DNA of 64,000 bases from Ruminococcus sp045539715 (GCA_045539715.1 JAZQFV010000113.1:62001-126000), one strand, 5' to 3'; shown: positions 23,521 through 32,486, numbered from the stretch's first letter. Notes: generated from the letters alone by a model not told the origin. Translations and numbers: made by a program.

Positions 23521-24209
23521 AAAATATTTCAGTAATTTTCCTGAAACAGTTAAAAGATACTCTTAAAAATAAAGCCATTCTGATACAGTTCGTGATGTTC
23601 CCTCTTATGGCTGTAATTATGGAAAATACGGTAAAATTCGAGGATATGCCCGAAAAATTCTTCGTGAAGCTTTTCTCCGTGATGTTCGTGGGAATGGCTC
23701 CCCTCACCTGCATTTCCGCCATAATCTCCGAGGAAAAGGAGAAAAATACCCTGCGGACGCTGATGATGAGCAATGTGAAACCCCTTGAATATCTCTGCGG
23801 AATTGGCGGCTATGTGTGGCTGATGTGTATGGCTGGCACGGCAGTTTTCGCTGTATGCGGTGGTTTTAACGGTGTGAGCCTTGTGAAATTCGTGGCAGTA
23901 ATGGCGGCAGGAGTGATTTTGTCGGAACTGATTGGCGGAGTAATCGGCATTTTCAGCAAAAATCAGATGTCCGCAACCTCCGTAACCGTCCCTGTAATGA
24001 TGATTTTCTCATTTTTGCCTATGCTGTCGATGTTCAACGATAAAATAGAGAAAGTTGCAAATCTGACGTATACGCAACATCTCAGCGTTTTAATCAACGG
24101 ATTGGGAACTGCTTCAATTGAAGCGAAAAATCTCCTTATACCTGCGATAAATTTACTTATTGCGGTGGTTTTATTTGTCGCTGCATTCAAAAAAAGAGGA
24201 ATGGAATAA
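23517..24209 (+). CDS. ABC-2 type permease
   Basis: A 230-residue membrane protein with six predicted helices, including the ABC-2 patterns ISEEKEKNTLRTLMMSNVKPLEYLCG in the large loop and FSKNQMSATSVTVPVMMIFSFLPM later. It starts by overlapping the ATPase stop (ATGA) and is the last gene of the LytTR operon. A terminator follows directly. The transported compound is unknown; the regulator type suggests export linked to quorum or bacteriocin-like control (inference). Confidence 0.87.
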   Translation: MKNISVIFLKQLKDTLKNKAILIQFVMFPLMAVIMENTVKFEDMPEKFFVKLFSVMFVGMAPLTCISAIISEEKEKNTLRTLMMSNVKPLEYLCGIGGYVWLMCMAGTAVFAVCGGFNGVSLVKFVAVMAAGVILSELIGGVIGIFSKNQMSATSVTVPVMMIFSFLPMLSMFNDKIEKVANLTYTQHLSVLINGLGTASIEAKNLLIPAINLLIAVVLFVAAFKKRGME

Positions 24210-24211
24210 AA

Positions 24212-24247
24212 TTGCGGCGGTGGATTTTTCTGCCGCCATTTTTTTAC
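24212..24247 (+). terminator. Rho-independent terminator
   Basis: GGCGG...CCGCC stem with a TGGATTTTTCTG interior and seven T. It belongs to the recurrent hairpin class also seen, inverted, at 32518. Confidence 0.85.
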
Positions 24248-24254
24248 TCAGCCA

Positions 24255-24358
24255 AAGGCAAACCCTACAAAATATATCAGCATACATAAGAAAAGACGGC
24301 AGAAATTAATCTACCGTCCTAAAAAAGCTAATGGCTAAAAGCTAAAGGCTTTAAAAGG
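24255..24358. repeat. Intergenic repeat cluster, copy 2
   Basis: CCTACAAAATATATCAGCATACATAAG (24265-24291), a hairpin GACGG...CCGTC (24294-24318) and AGCTAATGGCTAAAAGCTAAAGGC units up to the spoIVA stop. Strongly similar to 37330-37391. Confidence 0.7.
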
Positions 24359-25834
24359 CTATAAAATAAAACAAATAAGTCCGCCGCAGCCGTCATTTAT
24401 AATGCGTTCAAGGGTTTCCTGCAACTTCATTCGTGCGTCAATAGGCATTTTATAAAGCTTGCTGTGAAGTCCCTCGTTGACAAGTTCGTGGAGAGATTTG
24501 CCGAAAATATTGCTCTCCCATATCTTCGTCGGGTCGTCATCAAAGCCGTCAAGGAGGTACATAACAAGTTCCTCAGACTGCTTTTCCGTGCCGACAATGG
24601 GGGCAACAGCCGTGTTTATATTGGCTTTCATCATATGTATTGACGGTGCGGAAGCTTTCAGCTTAACCCCGTATTTGCCGCCCTGCTTGATAATTTTCGG
24701 TTCTTCCAGCGTCAGTTCCTCCAGTTCAGGCATTACAATTCCATAGCCTGTTGCCTCAACTTCCTCTAATGCAGGAGCAATTCGGCTGTACTTCTTCTTG
24801 ATGTCGTTCAGCTCCATAAGCAGGGGCATAAGGTCGCTTTCGCTTTCAATCTGAATCCCTGTAGCTTCACCGAGAATTTTATAAAAAAGGCTGCTGTCAA
24901 GGTCGGCTGTTATGGTAACAACTCCCCTGCCAAGGTCAATTCCCGTAGTTACCGCACTTATAATATGAGGGCATTGCTCCATAGCTTCTGCCGCATATTT
25001 CGCATCACGGACAAGGTGAATATCCTTTGCGGATTCACGGATACAGCCGAGAATTTCCGATTTCAGCCAATGACCTTTTTCAAGGGTATTAATCCAGCGA
25101 GCCATTCGGATATTGATTTCACGGACGGGGAAAGAGTAGAGAATTTCGCTTATAATTTCCCTTATATCCTCCTCGTCAAGGCTAAGACAATTGACAGGAA
25201 TAACCGTTGTGTCGTATTTCTCCGAAAGCTGTGCCGCAAGTGCCTTTGCCTCGGGAGCAGAGGGATTGACGGTATTCATCACAACTACAAAGGGTTTCCC
25301 TAAATCACGGAGTTCACGGATAACACGCTCCTCACACTCCTCGTATTCCTCACGGGGAATGTCAGTAACCGAGCCGTCAGTAGTTACAACAAGTCCTATG
25401 GTGGAATGGTCGGTTATGACTTTTTGTGTGCCGATTTCAGCCGCCATATTAAAGGGAATTTCCTCGTCAAACCACGATGTCATCACCATTCTCGGCTGTT
25501 CATTTTCGATATAGCCGATTGAACTGGGCACGATATATCCCACGCAGTCAATAAGACGGACGTTGAAAACTGCACCGTCACCGATGCTTATTTCAACAGC
25601 TTCTTCGGGGATAAATTTCGGCTCAGTTGTCATAATTGTCTTTCCTGCGGCGGACTGGGGCAATTCGTCCAATGCCCTTTCACGCATAAATTCGCTCTTG
25701 ATATTGGGAATTACAAGGGATTCCATAAAACGCTTGATAAATGTTGATTTTCCTGTGCGGACAGGGCCGACAACGCCGATATAAATATCTCCCCCTGTAC
25801 GCTGTGCAATGCTTGTGTAAATATCTTTAGTCAT
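24359..25834 (-). CDS. spoIVA: Stage IV sporulation protein A
   Basis: Coat morphogenetic ATPase that polymerises on the forespore surface and anchors the spore coat. The 491-residue length is typical. The N-terminal P-loop domain has Walker A GPVRTGKST (23-31), a DCVGY Walker B-like motif and sensor threonines in the SIGLVVTTDGSVTD region; the middle and C-terminal domains are complete and the protein ends CGGLICFIL, matching the conserved hydrophobic tail. ATG 25834 has AAAGGAG 6 nt upstream. It follows the sipL gene by 11 nt. Confidence 0.96.
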   Translation of the reverse strand: MTKDIYTSIAQRTGGDIYIGVVGPVRTGKSTFIKRFMESLVIPNIKSEFMRERALDELPQSAAGKTIMTTEPKFIPEEAVEISIGDGAVFNVRLIDCVGYIVPSSIGYIENEQPRMVMTSWFDEEIPFNMAAEIGTQKVITDHSTIGLVVTTDGSVTDIPREEYEECEERVIRELRDLGKPFVVVMNTVNPSAPEAKALAAQLSEKYDTTVIPVNCLSLDEEDIREIISEILYSFPVREINIRMARWINTLEKGHWLKSEILGCIRESAKDIHLVRDAKYAAEAMEQCPHIISAVTTGIDLGRGVVTITADLDSSLFYKILGEATGIQIESESDLMPLLMELNDIKKKYSRIAPALEEVEATGYGIVMPELEELTLEEPKIIKQGGKYGVKLKASAPSIHMMKANINTAVAPIVGTEKQSEELVMYLLDGFDDDPTKIWESNIFGKSLHELVNEGLHSKLYKMPIDARMKLQETLERIINDGCGGLICFIL

Positions 25835-25845
25835 ATTCTGCTCCT

Positions 25846-27387
25846 TTATTCTTTAATGGGTATAAGCAGCATTCTGCCGTTTTCGAGGGTTGTATCGGAG
25901 AGGTCATTTTCCTCCATAATCGCCTCAACTTCGGTGCTGAATCGCTTTGCAATATCCCAGATATTTTCCTTATCCGTGCCGAAATAAAGCTTCACAGCAT
26001 AGTCGCCGTCACGCTGTTTCTTTGCGGAATCATCAACGGAAAGGGCGGTAAGTGCGTTGAATCCCGATGAATCCGAAAGGGTAATATTTACCGAAATATC
26101 GGCTCTTGCGGTGAGAACTCCCGTGTCGGAGATATTGTAGGATACCGATATATCGCTGATTTCAGCCGATACTGCTCCTTTTGTCATATCGTCGCCGATG
26201 CTGACGGTTTCCTCAAATGCCTCGTCACGGTCGGGCATTGTAATAGCTCCGCTGCTGTCAGCTGCCGCCATTGAATAGGTGAGCATACCCGAAATAATCA
26301 CGGATTTTCCGTCATTTCCCACTCTTGTATTGATATTTTTCGGTGAACACCACATTGAAAAAATACGCTCAGGAACTCCCTCGCCCTGTGCAAGCTGTGC
26401 CGTATGTCTTAGGCTTTCTGCATAAATTACAGGGGGATTATTTGTGCGGATTTCCGAAAATTCCGACTCGCAGGGATAAATTGTCGAATATGCGTCACAT
26501 ACTGCCATAACCTCGGATATTTTCACACAGCGGCACATAAGCTTTATTTCAGGCTCAATTTTCAATGTGCGGTTTTCGCCGTTTTTATCGGCTATAAGGG
26601 TAATATTACAGCCTGTGGTCTTGGCGGAAACATTGCAGATAAAGGCTTCATCAATGCCCTCCATATCCACAATCTGGCTGAATGGCAGGGTTAATTCAAG
26701 GGGTTCGGGAGCAGCTTCTGCGGCATATAAAATTTTGAGAAAAATCTCACCCTTGGCAAGAAGTTTACCCGAAATGATTTTCTTTTCGATTGGGGAAATC
26801 CTCGTATCACAGCGGATTATGCTGATTACAGGGGGCTGAGTTGAGGGGATTTCCATTTCCTCCGAAAGCTGAATTGTCTTATCTCCGCAGATTTTCTGTG
26901 AAATATACTTCATCGGGGATTTTTTCAGCTGAATATTCATACCTGTGGCATCACAGATGATTTCCTGCTTTTTTTCGCCAATTACGGTAATTTTCACCGA
27001 TACCGCACCACGGACATCAAGACGGCGTTTATTCACCGCACGGAAGTTCACGTGGTCAGCCTTGGGAGTGATAAGCACATCGGGGCAATCGGGAGATTTC
27101 CCCAGTTCTACGGACTTTGTGTAGGTCTGCTTCTGGCTTATGCATTGGAGAGCAGAACTGTTTTCGCCGCAGTAGATAAGGCGGATTTCACAGCTAAGCT
27201 CATAGGAAAGAGTGCTGCCGTTAATGGAATAGTCAACGACTGTCGGGATAATTTCGCACCGCACAAGACGGAAAATATCGGGGAAGTAGTCGGGGAGAAT
27301 GTAGTCAAGCTCCACCCCCTGCTCCTGCAAGCCGTTGTAAATGATTTCCTCCGTTGGGATTGTTTCTCTGCTGATTTTTAAAGTCAT
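25846..27387 (-). CDS. sipL: SipL-type spore coat protein (DUF3794 plus LysM)
   Basis: A 513-residue protein with repeated DUF3794/SPOCS domains (for example about residues 35-125, 150-290 and 340-455) and a C-terminal LysM domain (about 463-510, ending NGRMLLIPIKE). This is the architecture of SipL of Clostridioides difficile, which binds SpoIVA at the forespore surface and takes the place of SpoVID. Adjacency to spoIVA supports the match. ATG 27387 with AAGGAGG upstream. Function is by homology and context. Confidence 0.9.
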   Translation of the reverse strand: MTLKISRETIPTEEIIYNGLQEQGVELDYILPDYFPDIFRLVRCEIIPTVVDYSINGSTLSYELSCEIRLIYCGENSSALQCISQKQTYTKSVELGKSPDCPDVLITPKADHVNFRAVNKRRLDVRGAVSVKITVIGEKKQEIICDATGMNIQLKKSPMKYISQKICGDKTIQLSEEMEIPSTQPPVISIIRCDTRISPIEKKIISGKLLAKGEIFLKILYAAEAAPEPLELTLPFSQIVDMEGIDEAFICNVSAKTTGCNITLIADKNGENRTLKIEPEIKLMCRCVKISEVMAVCDAYSTIYPCESEFSEIRTNNPPVIYAESLRHTAQLAQGEGVPERIFSMWCSPKNINTRVGNDGKSVIISGMLTYSMAAADSSGAITMPDRDEAFEETVSIGDDMTKGAVSAEISDISVSYNISDTGVLTARADISVNITLSDSSGFNALTALSVDDSAKKQRDGDYAVKLYFGTDKENIWDIAKRFSTEVEAIMEENDLSDTTLENGRMLLIPIKE

Positions 27388-27566
27388 AATTAACCTCCTT
27401 AAAAGCTTTGTACCATTATATTCACTTGTTCAGAGATTAATGCTTATTTTTGCATAAAGCTGTTAGCCTTTAGCCGTCAGCCATTAGCCGGCGGCTAATA
27501 CGTACCTATGCAATTGCCTATGTTCCGTGATTGTATGCAGGTACGAACACAATAAAAGTAAAGACT
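27388..27566. repeat. Upstream region of sipL with repeat cluster, copy 3
   Basis: Near sipL a TATAAT-like hexamer is seen (27415-27420 on minus) without a -35; a sporulation sigma factor promoter is possible but not clear. At 27461-27500 lie GTTAGCCTTTAGCC units and a CCGGCGG stretch of the recurring intergenic repeat. Nothing else was recognised. Confidence 0.5.
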
Positions 27567-27588
27567 AATTTAAGGGCATCTCTAAAAA
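27567..27588 (+). repeat. Left arm of a perfect 22-bp inverted repeat
   Basis: Begins AATTTAAGGGCATCTC and ends in five A; an exact reverse-complement copy lies at 30746-30767. It is preceded by TTAA next to the GGGCATCTC core, as is the other copy in mirror image. It looks like a transposon-type terminal repeat. Confidence 0.75.
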
Positions 27589-27645
27589 TCGTCATAACGC
27601 ACAAATTAAACAGCAAATTTTATAAGAACAATCAGTCGTATTCCC

Positions 27646-27674
27646 TTGAAATTATTGCGAAAATGTGTTATAAT
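27646..27674 (+). promoter_or_regulatory. Promoter of the HD-domain gene
   Basis: TTGAAA (27646-27651), a 17-nt spacer and TATAAT (27669-27674), 38 nt before the ATG of the next gene. Confidence 0.75.
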
Positions 27675-27711
27675 AATAGTGCATATTATATTTTTATATG
27701 GGGGTTGAGTT

Positions 27712-28308
27712 ATGACCGCTAAAGAAGAATTCATAAAAATCTATACCGAAAACATCAAGCGAAAAGGTGCAGACAAATTGCTGGAATATCTGGAAAAATC
27801 GGACTTTTTCACAGCTCCGAGCAGTACCCGCTACCACGGCTCATATGAGGGCGGATTGGTGGAACACAGCGTAAATGTCTACCATTGCCTTAAAGATTAC
27901 CTCTCACGCCCAAGAGTTAAAGAAACTTATGGTATGAATTACTCCGAGGAAAGCATCGCAATTGTTGCCCTGCTCCACGATTTGTGCAAGATAAATTTCT
28001 ATACCACCGAGCTTCGCAATAAGAAAAACGAGGTAACAGGAAAGTGGGAACAGGTGCCATTCTACGCTATAAATGACACATTGCCCTATGGTCACGGCGA
28101 AAAATCCGTGTACATCATTTCAGGCTATCTCTACGGTGAGGGACGGCTCACCCGTGATGAAGCCTGTGCAATCCGCTGGCATATGGGATTTTCGGGAATT
28201 GAGGATAAAAACACAATCGGCAAGGCTCTTGAAATGTATCCTCTTGCTTTTGCTCTACACGTTGCTGATATGGAGGCTTCATATTTTATCGAGGGTTCTA
28301 ACAAATAA
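27712..28308 (+). CDS. HD-domain hydrolase
   Basis: A 198-residue metal-dependent phosphohydrolase-like protein. The metal ligands of the HD fold are visible: His in GGLVEHSVNVYHC, the HD pair in VALLHDLCKI, a later His in YGHGEKSV and RWHMGF, and Asp in LHVADMEASY. The substrate cannot be told; related small HD proteins act on nucleotides. A clear sigma-A promoter precedes it and the GH13 gene starts 36 nt after, so they may be cotranscribed. Confidence 0.87.
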   Translation: MTAKEEFIKIYTENIKRKGADKLLEYLEKSDFFTAPSSTRYHGSYEGGLVEHSVNVYHCLKDYLSRPRVKETYGMNYSEESIAIVALLHDLCKINFYTTELRNKKNEVTGKWEQVPFYAINDTLPYGHGEKSVYIISGYLYGEGRLTRDEACAIRWHMGFSGIEDKNTIGKALEMYPLAFALHVADMEASYFIEGSNK

Positions 28309-28344
28309 TATACACACAAACATATCTGAAAGGGGTATTTAATT

Positions 28345-29946
28345 ATGAATTGGTATGATAACGCCATAATTTATCACATTTATCCGCTTGGTTTCTGCGG
28401 TGCACCTAAGTTCAACGACTTCGGCAGCGAGGTTTCCTATCGCCTTGACAAGGTGATTGACTGGATTCCCCACCTTAAAGAAATGAACGTAGACGCTGTT
28501 TACTTCGGACCTGTTTTTGAGTCCGTTGAACACGGCTATGACACGGTAGATTACAAGAAAATTGACCGCCGTCTTGGCGATAACAACTCTTTCCGCTTCA
28601 TCTGCGATAAGCTTCACGAGGCAGGTATCAGAGTTATCCTTGACGGTGTTTTCAACCACGTTGGAAGAAAATTCCCACAGTTTGTTGATATACAGGAAAA
28701 AGGACAGGGTTCGGGCTATTGCGGCTGGTTCCAGAATTTAAATTTCGGCGGTCAGTCACCCTGCGGCGACCCATTCTGGTATGAGGGCTGGAACGGTCAT
28801 TATAACCTTGTAAAGCTGAATTTGCAGAATGTAGGGGTATGCGACCATATCATTGACGCTGTCAATTACTGGATTGAATCCTTTGGAATTGACGGTATCC
28901 GCTTTGATGCCGCTGATTGTATCGACTTCAATTTCTTCAAGAGAATCCGTGATTTCTGCAAGGGCAAAAAGCCTGATTTCTGGCTTATGGGCGAAATTAT
29001 CCACGGCGATTACAACCGTTGGGCAAATCCCGATATGCTGGACAGCGTTACAAACTACGAGTGCTACAAGGGTTTGTGGTCATCTCACAATGACAAGAAC
29101 TACTTTGAAATTGACTATTCAATCAATCGTCAGTCAGGTGCAAACGGCGGTATTTACAAGAATATCAACCTTTACACCTTTGCGGATAACCACGATGTAA
29201 ACCGTCTTGCAAGTACCGTAAACAACCCTGCACATCTCCCCCTTATCTATACTCTTATGTATACAATGCCCGGTATTCCGTCAATTTACTATGGTAGTGA
29301 GTACGGCATACAGGGACGCAAGGAGAATAATTCCGACGATAATCTCCGCCCCTGCCTCCACCTTGCAGATATGGAGCGTGAAAATATCGACCTTTACAAG
29401 CACATTGTAAAGCTTGGCAGAGTTTACAAGGCATATCCTGCACTCCGCACAGGCGGCTATGAGAAAATGCAGATTACAAATCAGCAGCTTCTTTTCAAAA
29501 AGGTTCTCGGTGACCAGACAGTTTATGTAGCTCTCAACCTTGCGGATTATCAGTATGACCTCAATTTTGGCACACATCTCCCTGCCCTCGTTGACGTTTT
29601 AAGCGGTAAGCCAATTGATGTAAACAACGGCAATGCGCATATTTCTATGCAGCCATTTACAGCAATGATTATCGTTGCTGATGATATTGTGAATAATCAA
29701 CCCGAGGCTGCTCCTGCTTATAAGGAGGACGCTTTCGAGGAAACGGAAGTTGTTGTGGGCGGTATATATCACCACTACAAGGGCAACGAATACGAGGTAA
29801 TCGCTGTTGCAAATCATACTGAAACTAATGAGGAGCTTGTAATTTACAAGAGCCTTTCAGATGAGAGAATATGGGCAAGACCAAAGGCTATTTTCTGCGG
29901 AAAATCCAGCGACGGCACTATGATAAGATTTGTTAAGATTAACTAA
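28345..29946 (+). CDS. GH13 alpha-amylase family enzyme fused to DUF1653
   Basis: A cytoplasmic (no signal peptide) 533-residue glycoside hydrolase of the maltodextrin-degrading type. The GH13 barrel shows region I DGVFNH (100-105), region II GIRFDAAD with nucleophile Asp188, region III MGEI with acid/base Glu217 and region IV FADNHD with Asp284. A short beta C-domain follows (about 380-455). The last about 65 residues (GGIYHHYKGNEYEVIAVANH ... YKSLSDERIWARPKAIF) match DUF1653, a small domain usually found alone. ATG has GAAAGGGG upstream. The exact substrate is open; a link to stored alpha-glucans is likely. Confidence 0.88.
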   Translation: MNWYDNAIIYHIYPLGFCGAPKFNDFGSEVSYRLDKVIDWIPHLKEMNVDAVYFGPVFESVEHGYDTVDYKKIDRRLGDNNSFRFICDKLHEAGIRVILDGVFNHVGRKFPQFVDIQEKGQGSGYCGWFQNLNFGGQSPCGDPFWYEGWNGHYNLVKLNLQNVGVCDHIIDAVNYWIESFGIDGIRFDAADCIDFNFFKRIRDFCKGKKPDFWLMGEIIHGDYNRWANPDMLDSVTNYECYKGLWSSHNDKNYFEIDYSINRQSGANGGIYKNINLYTFADNHDVNRLASTVNNPAHLPLIYTLMYTMPGIPSIYYGSEYGIQGRKENNSDDNLRPCLHLADMERENIDLYKHIVKLGRVYKAYPALRTGGYEKMQITNQQLLFKKVLGDQTVYVALNLADYQYDLNFGTHLPALVDVLSGKPIDVNNGNAHISMQPFTAMIIVADDIVNNQPEAAPAYKEDAFEETEVVVGGIYHHYKGNEYEVIAVANHTETNEELVIYKSLSDERIWARPKAIFCGKSSDGTMIRFVKIN

Positions 29947-30099
29947 TACCCAAAAACAAACCGAAATTGCGGGCGGATAATATCCACCCCTACATAGGAT
30001 TACGATATATAGCCAATCTGTAGTGGAAGTTTGTACCGTGTCCTATATTTTGATTTTTCAGATAAAAACGTACATTTAATGCACAAAAGGGGGCGAGAA
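29947..30099. repeat. Intergenic repeat fragment, copy 4
   Basis: Contains GGGCGGATAATATCCACCCCTACA (29970-29993) and GGATTACGATATATAGCCAATCTGT, both closely related to 18890-18932. Otherwise no feature. Confidence 0.6.
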
Positions 30100-30510
30100 A
30101 TGAAGCGTGTAACCTTAGTGCGGCGTATAGTGGCTTTGTTTCTTGTCCTGACAATTATCCCGTTGCTTTTGTCGTGCAGTCAGATTGCAGAAACGGACAA
30201 TAAGCAATTAAACGATTTTTCTCAGCAGGTTACAAGCAGCGATTTTTCGGGCTTGACAGCTTTAATTCAAGCCGAAAAAATACTGCCGCAGAATACCACA
30301 AGAATTGCCCGATGCGATTCATCAGGCAGACAAATTCAGCTGAAATACGTTGACTACTTTATTAAAAGGAATAATTTTCTTTTATATGCCGCTGCCATAT
30401 TGTATATTGCGTTGTTTTACATCGCCTGTAGGATATGCAGCAGCCGAAAATTTATAATCAAGTATATACATAATCAGGACGGATACAAAAACAGACCTTC
30501 GTTTTATTGA
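30100..30510 (+). CDS. Small predicted lipoprotein with C-terminal TM segment
   Basis: A 136-residue protein of no family I recognise. A signal sequence with a lipobox-like LLLSCS (about residues 20-25) is followed by a short polar domain (about 26-85) and a second hydrophobic segment (about 92-113, LLYAAAILYIALFYIA) with a basic tail, so it would be anchored twice or span the membrane. ATG 30100 was chosen because GGGGGCGAG stands before it. The tiny membrane gene 35 nt downstream may be its partner. Confidence 0.6.
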   Translation: MKRVTLVRRIVALFLVLTIIPLLLSCSQIAETDNKQLNDFSQQVTSSDFSGLTALIQAEKILPQNTTRIARCDSSGRQIQLKYVDYFIKRNNFLLYAAAILYIALFYIACRICSSRKFIIKYIHNQDGYKNRPSFY

Positions 30511-30545
30511 TTAATTAAAATTACAATATTACGGAGGAAAATAAA

Positions 30546-30677
30546 ATGTTTAAAATTGTGCTTATAATTGTATGTGTATTAATATTTGTGGGAATGCTTG
30601 CCATTGACTTTTTTATTTCAAAGGATATGAACCGCCCCGCAAAAAGCGATGAATCTGAAAAAAAGACAGAAGAATAA
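30546..30677 (+). CDS. Small single-pass membrane protein (43 aa)
   Basis: ATG 30546 is preceded by GGAGG at 8 nt. It encodes a hydrophobic N-terminal helix (about residues 3-24) and a charged C-terminal tail rich in Lys/Glu (KSDESEKKTEE). Membrane protein with no recognised family. A hairpin terminator follows, supporting a real transcription unit end. Confidence 0.6.
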   Translation: MFKIVLIIVCVLIFVGMLAIDFFISKDMNRPAKSDESEKKTEE

Positions 30678-30717
30678 TATATCCGCTATAATCAGCGGCG
30701 GATATACATAATCATAC

Positions 30718-30750
30718 AGCGGCGGGAAATTTTTCCTGCCGCTTTTTTTT
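30718..30750 (+). terminator. Rho-independent terminator
   Basis: AGCGGC/GCCGCT stem with inner GGAAA/TTCC pairs, followed by eight T. Its T-run runs into the right copy of the 22-bp inverted repeat. Confidence 0.85.
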
Positions 30751-30767
30751 AGAGATGCCCTTAAATT
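30746..30767 (-). repeat. Right arm of the perfect 22-bp inverted repeat
   Basis: Exact reverse complement of 27567-27588 (TTTTTAGAGATGCCCTTAAA...). The first five T overlap the terminator T-run. Confidence 0.75.
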
Positions 30768-30805
30768 TGTGTGATATTTTCCTATGCAAATTCGTTTTAT
30801 ATATA

Positions 30806-30815
30806 GAACCGGTTC
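30806..30815. promoter_or_regulatory. GAACCGGTTC palindrome before the ECF sigma gene
   Basis: A perfect 10-bp palindrome located 16 nt upstream of the sigma gene start. It may be an operator or part of an autoregulated promoter; no more can be said. Confidence 0.3.
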
Positions 30816-30831
30816 AGAAAGGAGGCTGCCC

Positions 30832-31314
30832 ATGACGAAAAATGATATGGAATTGTTGTATGATAAGTACAGCGGTTCGGTGTATCGCCTTGCTGTCAGC
30901 TATTGCAAAAATACCGCTGATGCGGAGGATATTGTTCAAGAAGTCTTTATGAAGCTTTTTTCTGCGGATATGGATTTCCCCGATGAACGCTCCGAAAAGG
31001 CATGGATTATGACGGTAACTGCCAACAAATGCCGTGATATGCTCCGTTCCCTTGCTTATAAATGTTTTCACCATTCCGTTGCACTTGAGGACGCTGACCT
31101 GATATATGAAACACCACAGGAAAGTGCAGTTTATCATGCCGTTATGGGACTCCCTCCGAAATATCGCATTGTTATTCATCTGTATTACTATGAGGGATAC
31201 TCAACGGCAGAAACGGCAAAAATTATCGGTATATCCGAAACTGCGGTACAGACACGGCTGTACCGTGGGCGAAATCTGCTGAAAAAATCTCTCGGAGAGG
31301 ATGTGTGCGTATGA
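30832..31314 (+). CDS. ECF-type RNA polymerase sigma factor
   Basis: A 160-residue sigma factor. Region 2 is seen at about 10-75 (LYDKYSGSVYRLAVSYCKNTADAEDIVQEVFMKLF and WIMTVTANKCRDML) and region 4 at about 105-155 (LPPKYRIVIHLYYYEGYSTAETAKIIGISETAVQTRLYRGRNLLKK). ATG 30832 follows AAAGGAGG; the frame opens earlier without a ribosome site. Its stop overlaps the start of the DUF4179 gene (ATGA), the usual sigma/anti-sigma arrangement. Confidence 0.94.
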   Translation: MTKNDMELLYDKYSGSVYRLAVSYCKNTADAEDIVQEVFMKLFSADMDFPDERSEKAWIMTVTANKCRDMLRSLAYKCFHHSVALEDADLIYETPQESAVYHAVMGLPPKYRIVIHLYYYEGYSTAETAKIIGISETAVQTRLYRGRNLLKKSLGEDVCV

Positions 31315-32432
31315 ATATCAACGACTATAATAAGGTGATTGACCGCCTTTCACCAAGTGCGGAATGCAGAAATGAGGTTCTTAATATGAAAAAACAAAGG
31401 AAAAATAAAAAGCTTAACAAAAAGGGAATTGCGGTAATTACAGCTGCGGCAGTTGCCGCCTGCGGTGGTACGGCGGTTTATGCGGCTGAAAAGCTTGGTG
31501 CTTTTGACAGAGTGAACAAAACACTTGAAGAAACGATTGTTCTTTCTGACGGAACGGAACTTGAAAAGGATAAACTTGCAGAACTTGATTACAACCAAAT
31601 TTCCGATTCTGCACAGGTATTTACTGAGCCAATCAGCTTTGAGGGCGAGGAGTTTTCAATTTCAATCGAAAGCGTATACTGTGACGGAAATACTGTAATG
31701 CTGGGACTTACGGGCAGTCTTAACAATGGAAATCCCAATGGCTTTGAGTACATCAAGTTCAGACCTGTTCTGAAAATAAATGACAAGGTTTACAGCGATA
31801 ATTCCGACATTTACAGAGAAGTTATGATGGCAAGGGGCAAATTCTATCTTGCCGAGGGAACGACAAACAGCTTTGTTGGACATTTTCAAATAACATTGGA
31901 CGAAAAACATAAAATAACCGAGCCTGAAAGTATGACATTCAGCTTAAAGGATTTTGTTCCCAACAGCGAAATTTACGGTGTTCCTACGGAAAATTCCGCA
32001 AAGCTTAAAGATGAATTTTCAGTACGTTTCACCGTTACTCCCGATGAAAGCCAAATCCGTCATATAAATCATACCTTTACCGACAGCGAAGGCTATTCCG
32101 TAACAATTTTTGATATATCACCTGTGGCAATGGAATTGCAATGCTTTGAAACAAATGAGGAAATTGCGGAGCGTATTCCTTACATTAAAAATCATAGCGA
32201 CAGCAAAGTTATTTCCGTATTTACTGACGGAAACGGCAAGGAACTTGAATCTATCGGTATGCGTGAACCAAAAAAGCGTGAGGACGGCACTTTTGCGTCA
32301 TTCCGTCAGCCGCCCACATCTGATATAATCAATATTAAATATTATGACGTATATCATCCTGACGAAAACGGAGAACCTGCCTTTATTCACGAAATGACAA
32401 TTGACCTTGAAAATCTGACAGTTGTTGAATAA
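31311..32432 (+). CDS. DUF4179-type membrane protein, probable anti-sigma partner
   Basis: A 373-residue protein. A cytosolic N-terminal stretch (1-38, basic) precedes one membrane helix (about 39-58, GIAVITAAAVAACGGTAVYAA) and a large extracytoplasmic domain with DUF4179-like beta-rich sequence (SISIESVYCDGNTVMLGLTG and following). Such proteins are encoded directly after ECF sigma factors and are thought to hold them inactive. The short cytosolic part lacks an obvious zinc-type anti-sigma motif. ATG 31311 overlaps the sigma stop. Confidence 0.8.
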   Translation: MNINDYNKVIDRLSPSAECRNEVLNMKKQRKNKKLNKKGIAVITAAAVAACGGTAVYAAEKLGAFDRVNKTLEETIVLSDGTELEKDKLAELDYNQISDSAQVFTEPISFEGEEFSISIESVYCDGNTVMLGLTGSLNNGNPNGFEYIKFRPVLKINDKVYSDNSDIYREVMMARGKFYLAEGTTNSFVGHFQITLDEKHKITEPESMTFSLKDFVPNSEIYGVPTENSAKLKDEFSVRFTVTPDESQIRHINHTFTDSEGYSVTIFDISPVAMELQCFETNEEIAERIPYIKNHSDSKVISVFTDGNGKELESIGMREPKKREDGTFASFRQPPTSDIINIKYYDVYHPDENGEPAFIHEMTIDLENLTVVE

Positions 32433-32452
32433 TGAATTTTTGCAGTCTTTAT

Positions 32453-32486
32453 TAAGCGGTAGTTTTTACGACTACCGCTTATTTTA
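32453..32486 (+). terminator. Rho-independent terminator
   Basis: Perfect 10-bp stem TAAGCGGTAG/CTACCGCTTA with a 9-nt loop and a TTTTATTGT tail, ending the sigma/DUF4179 operon. Confidence 0.88.
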
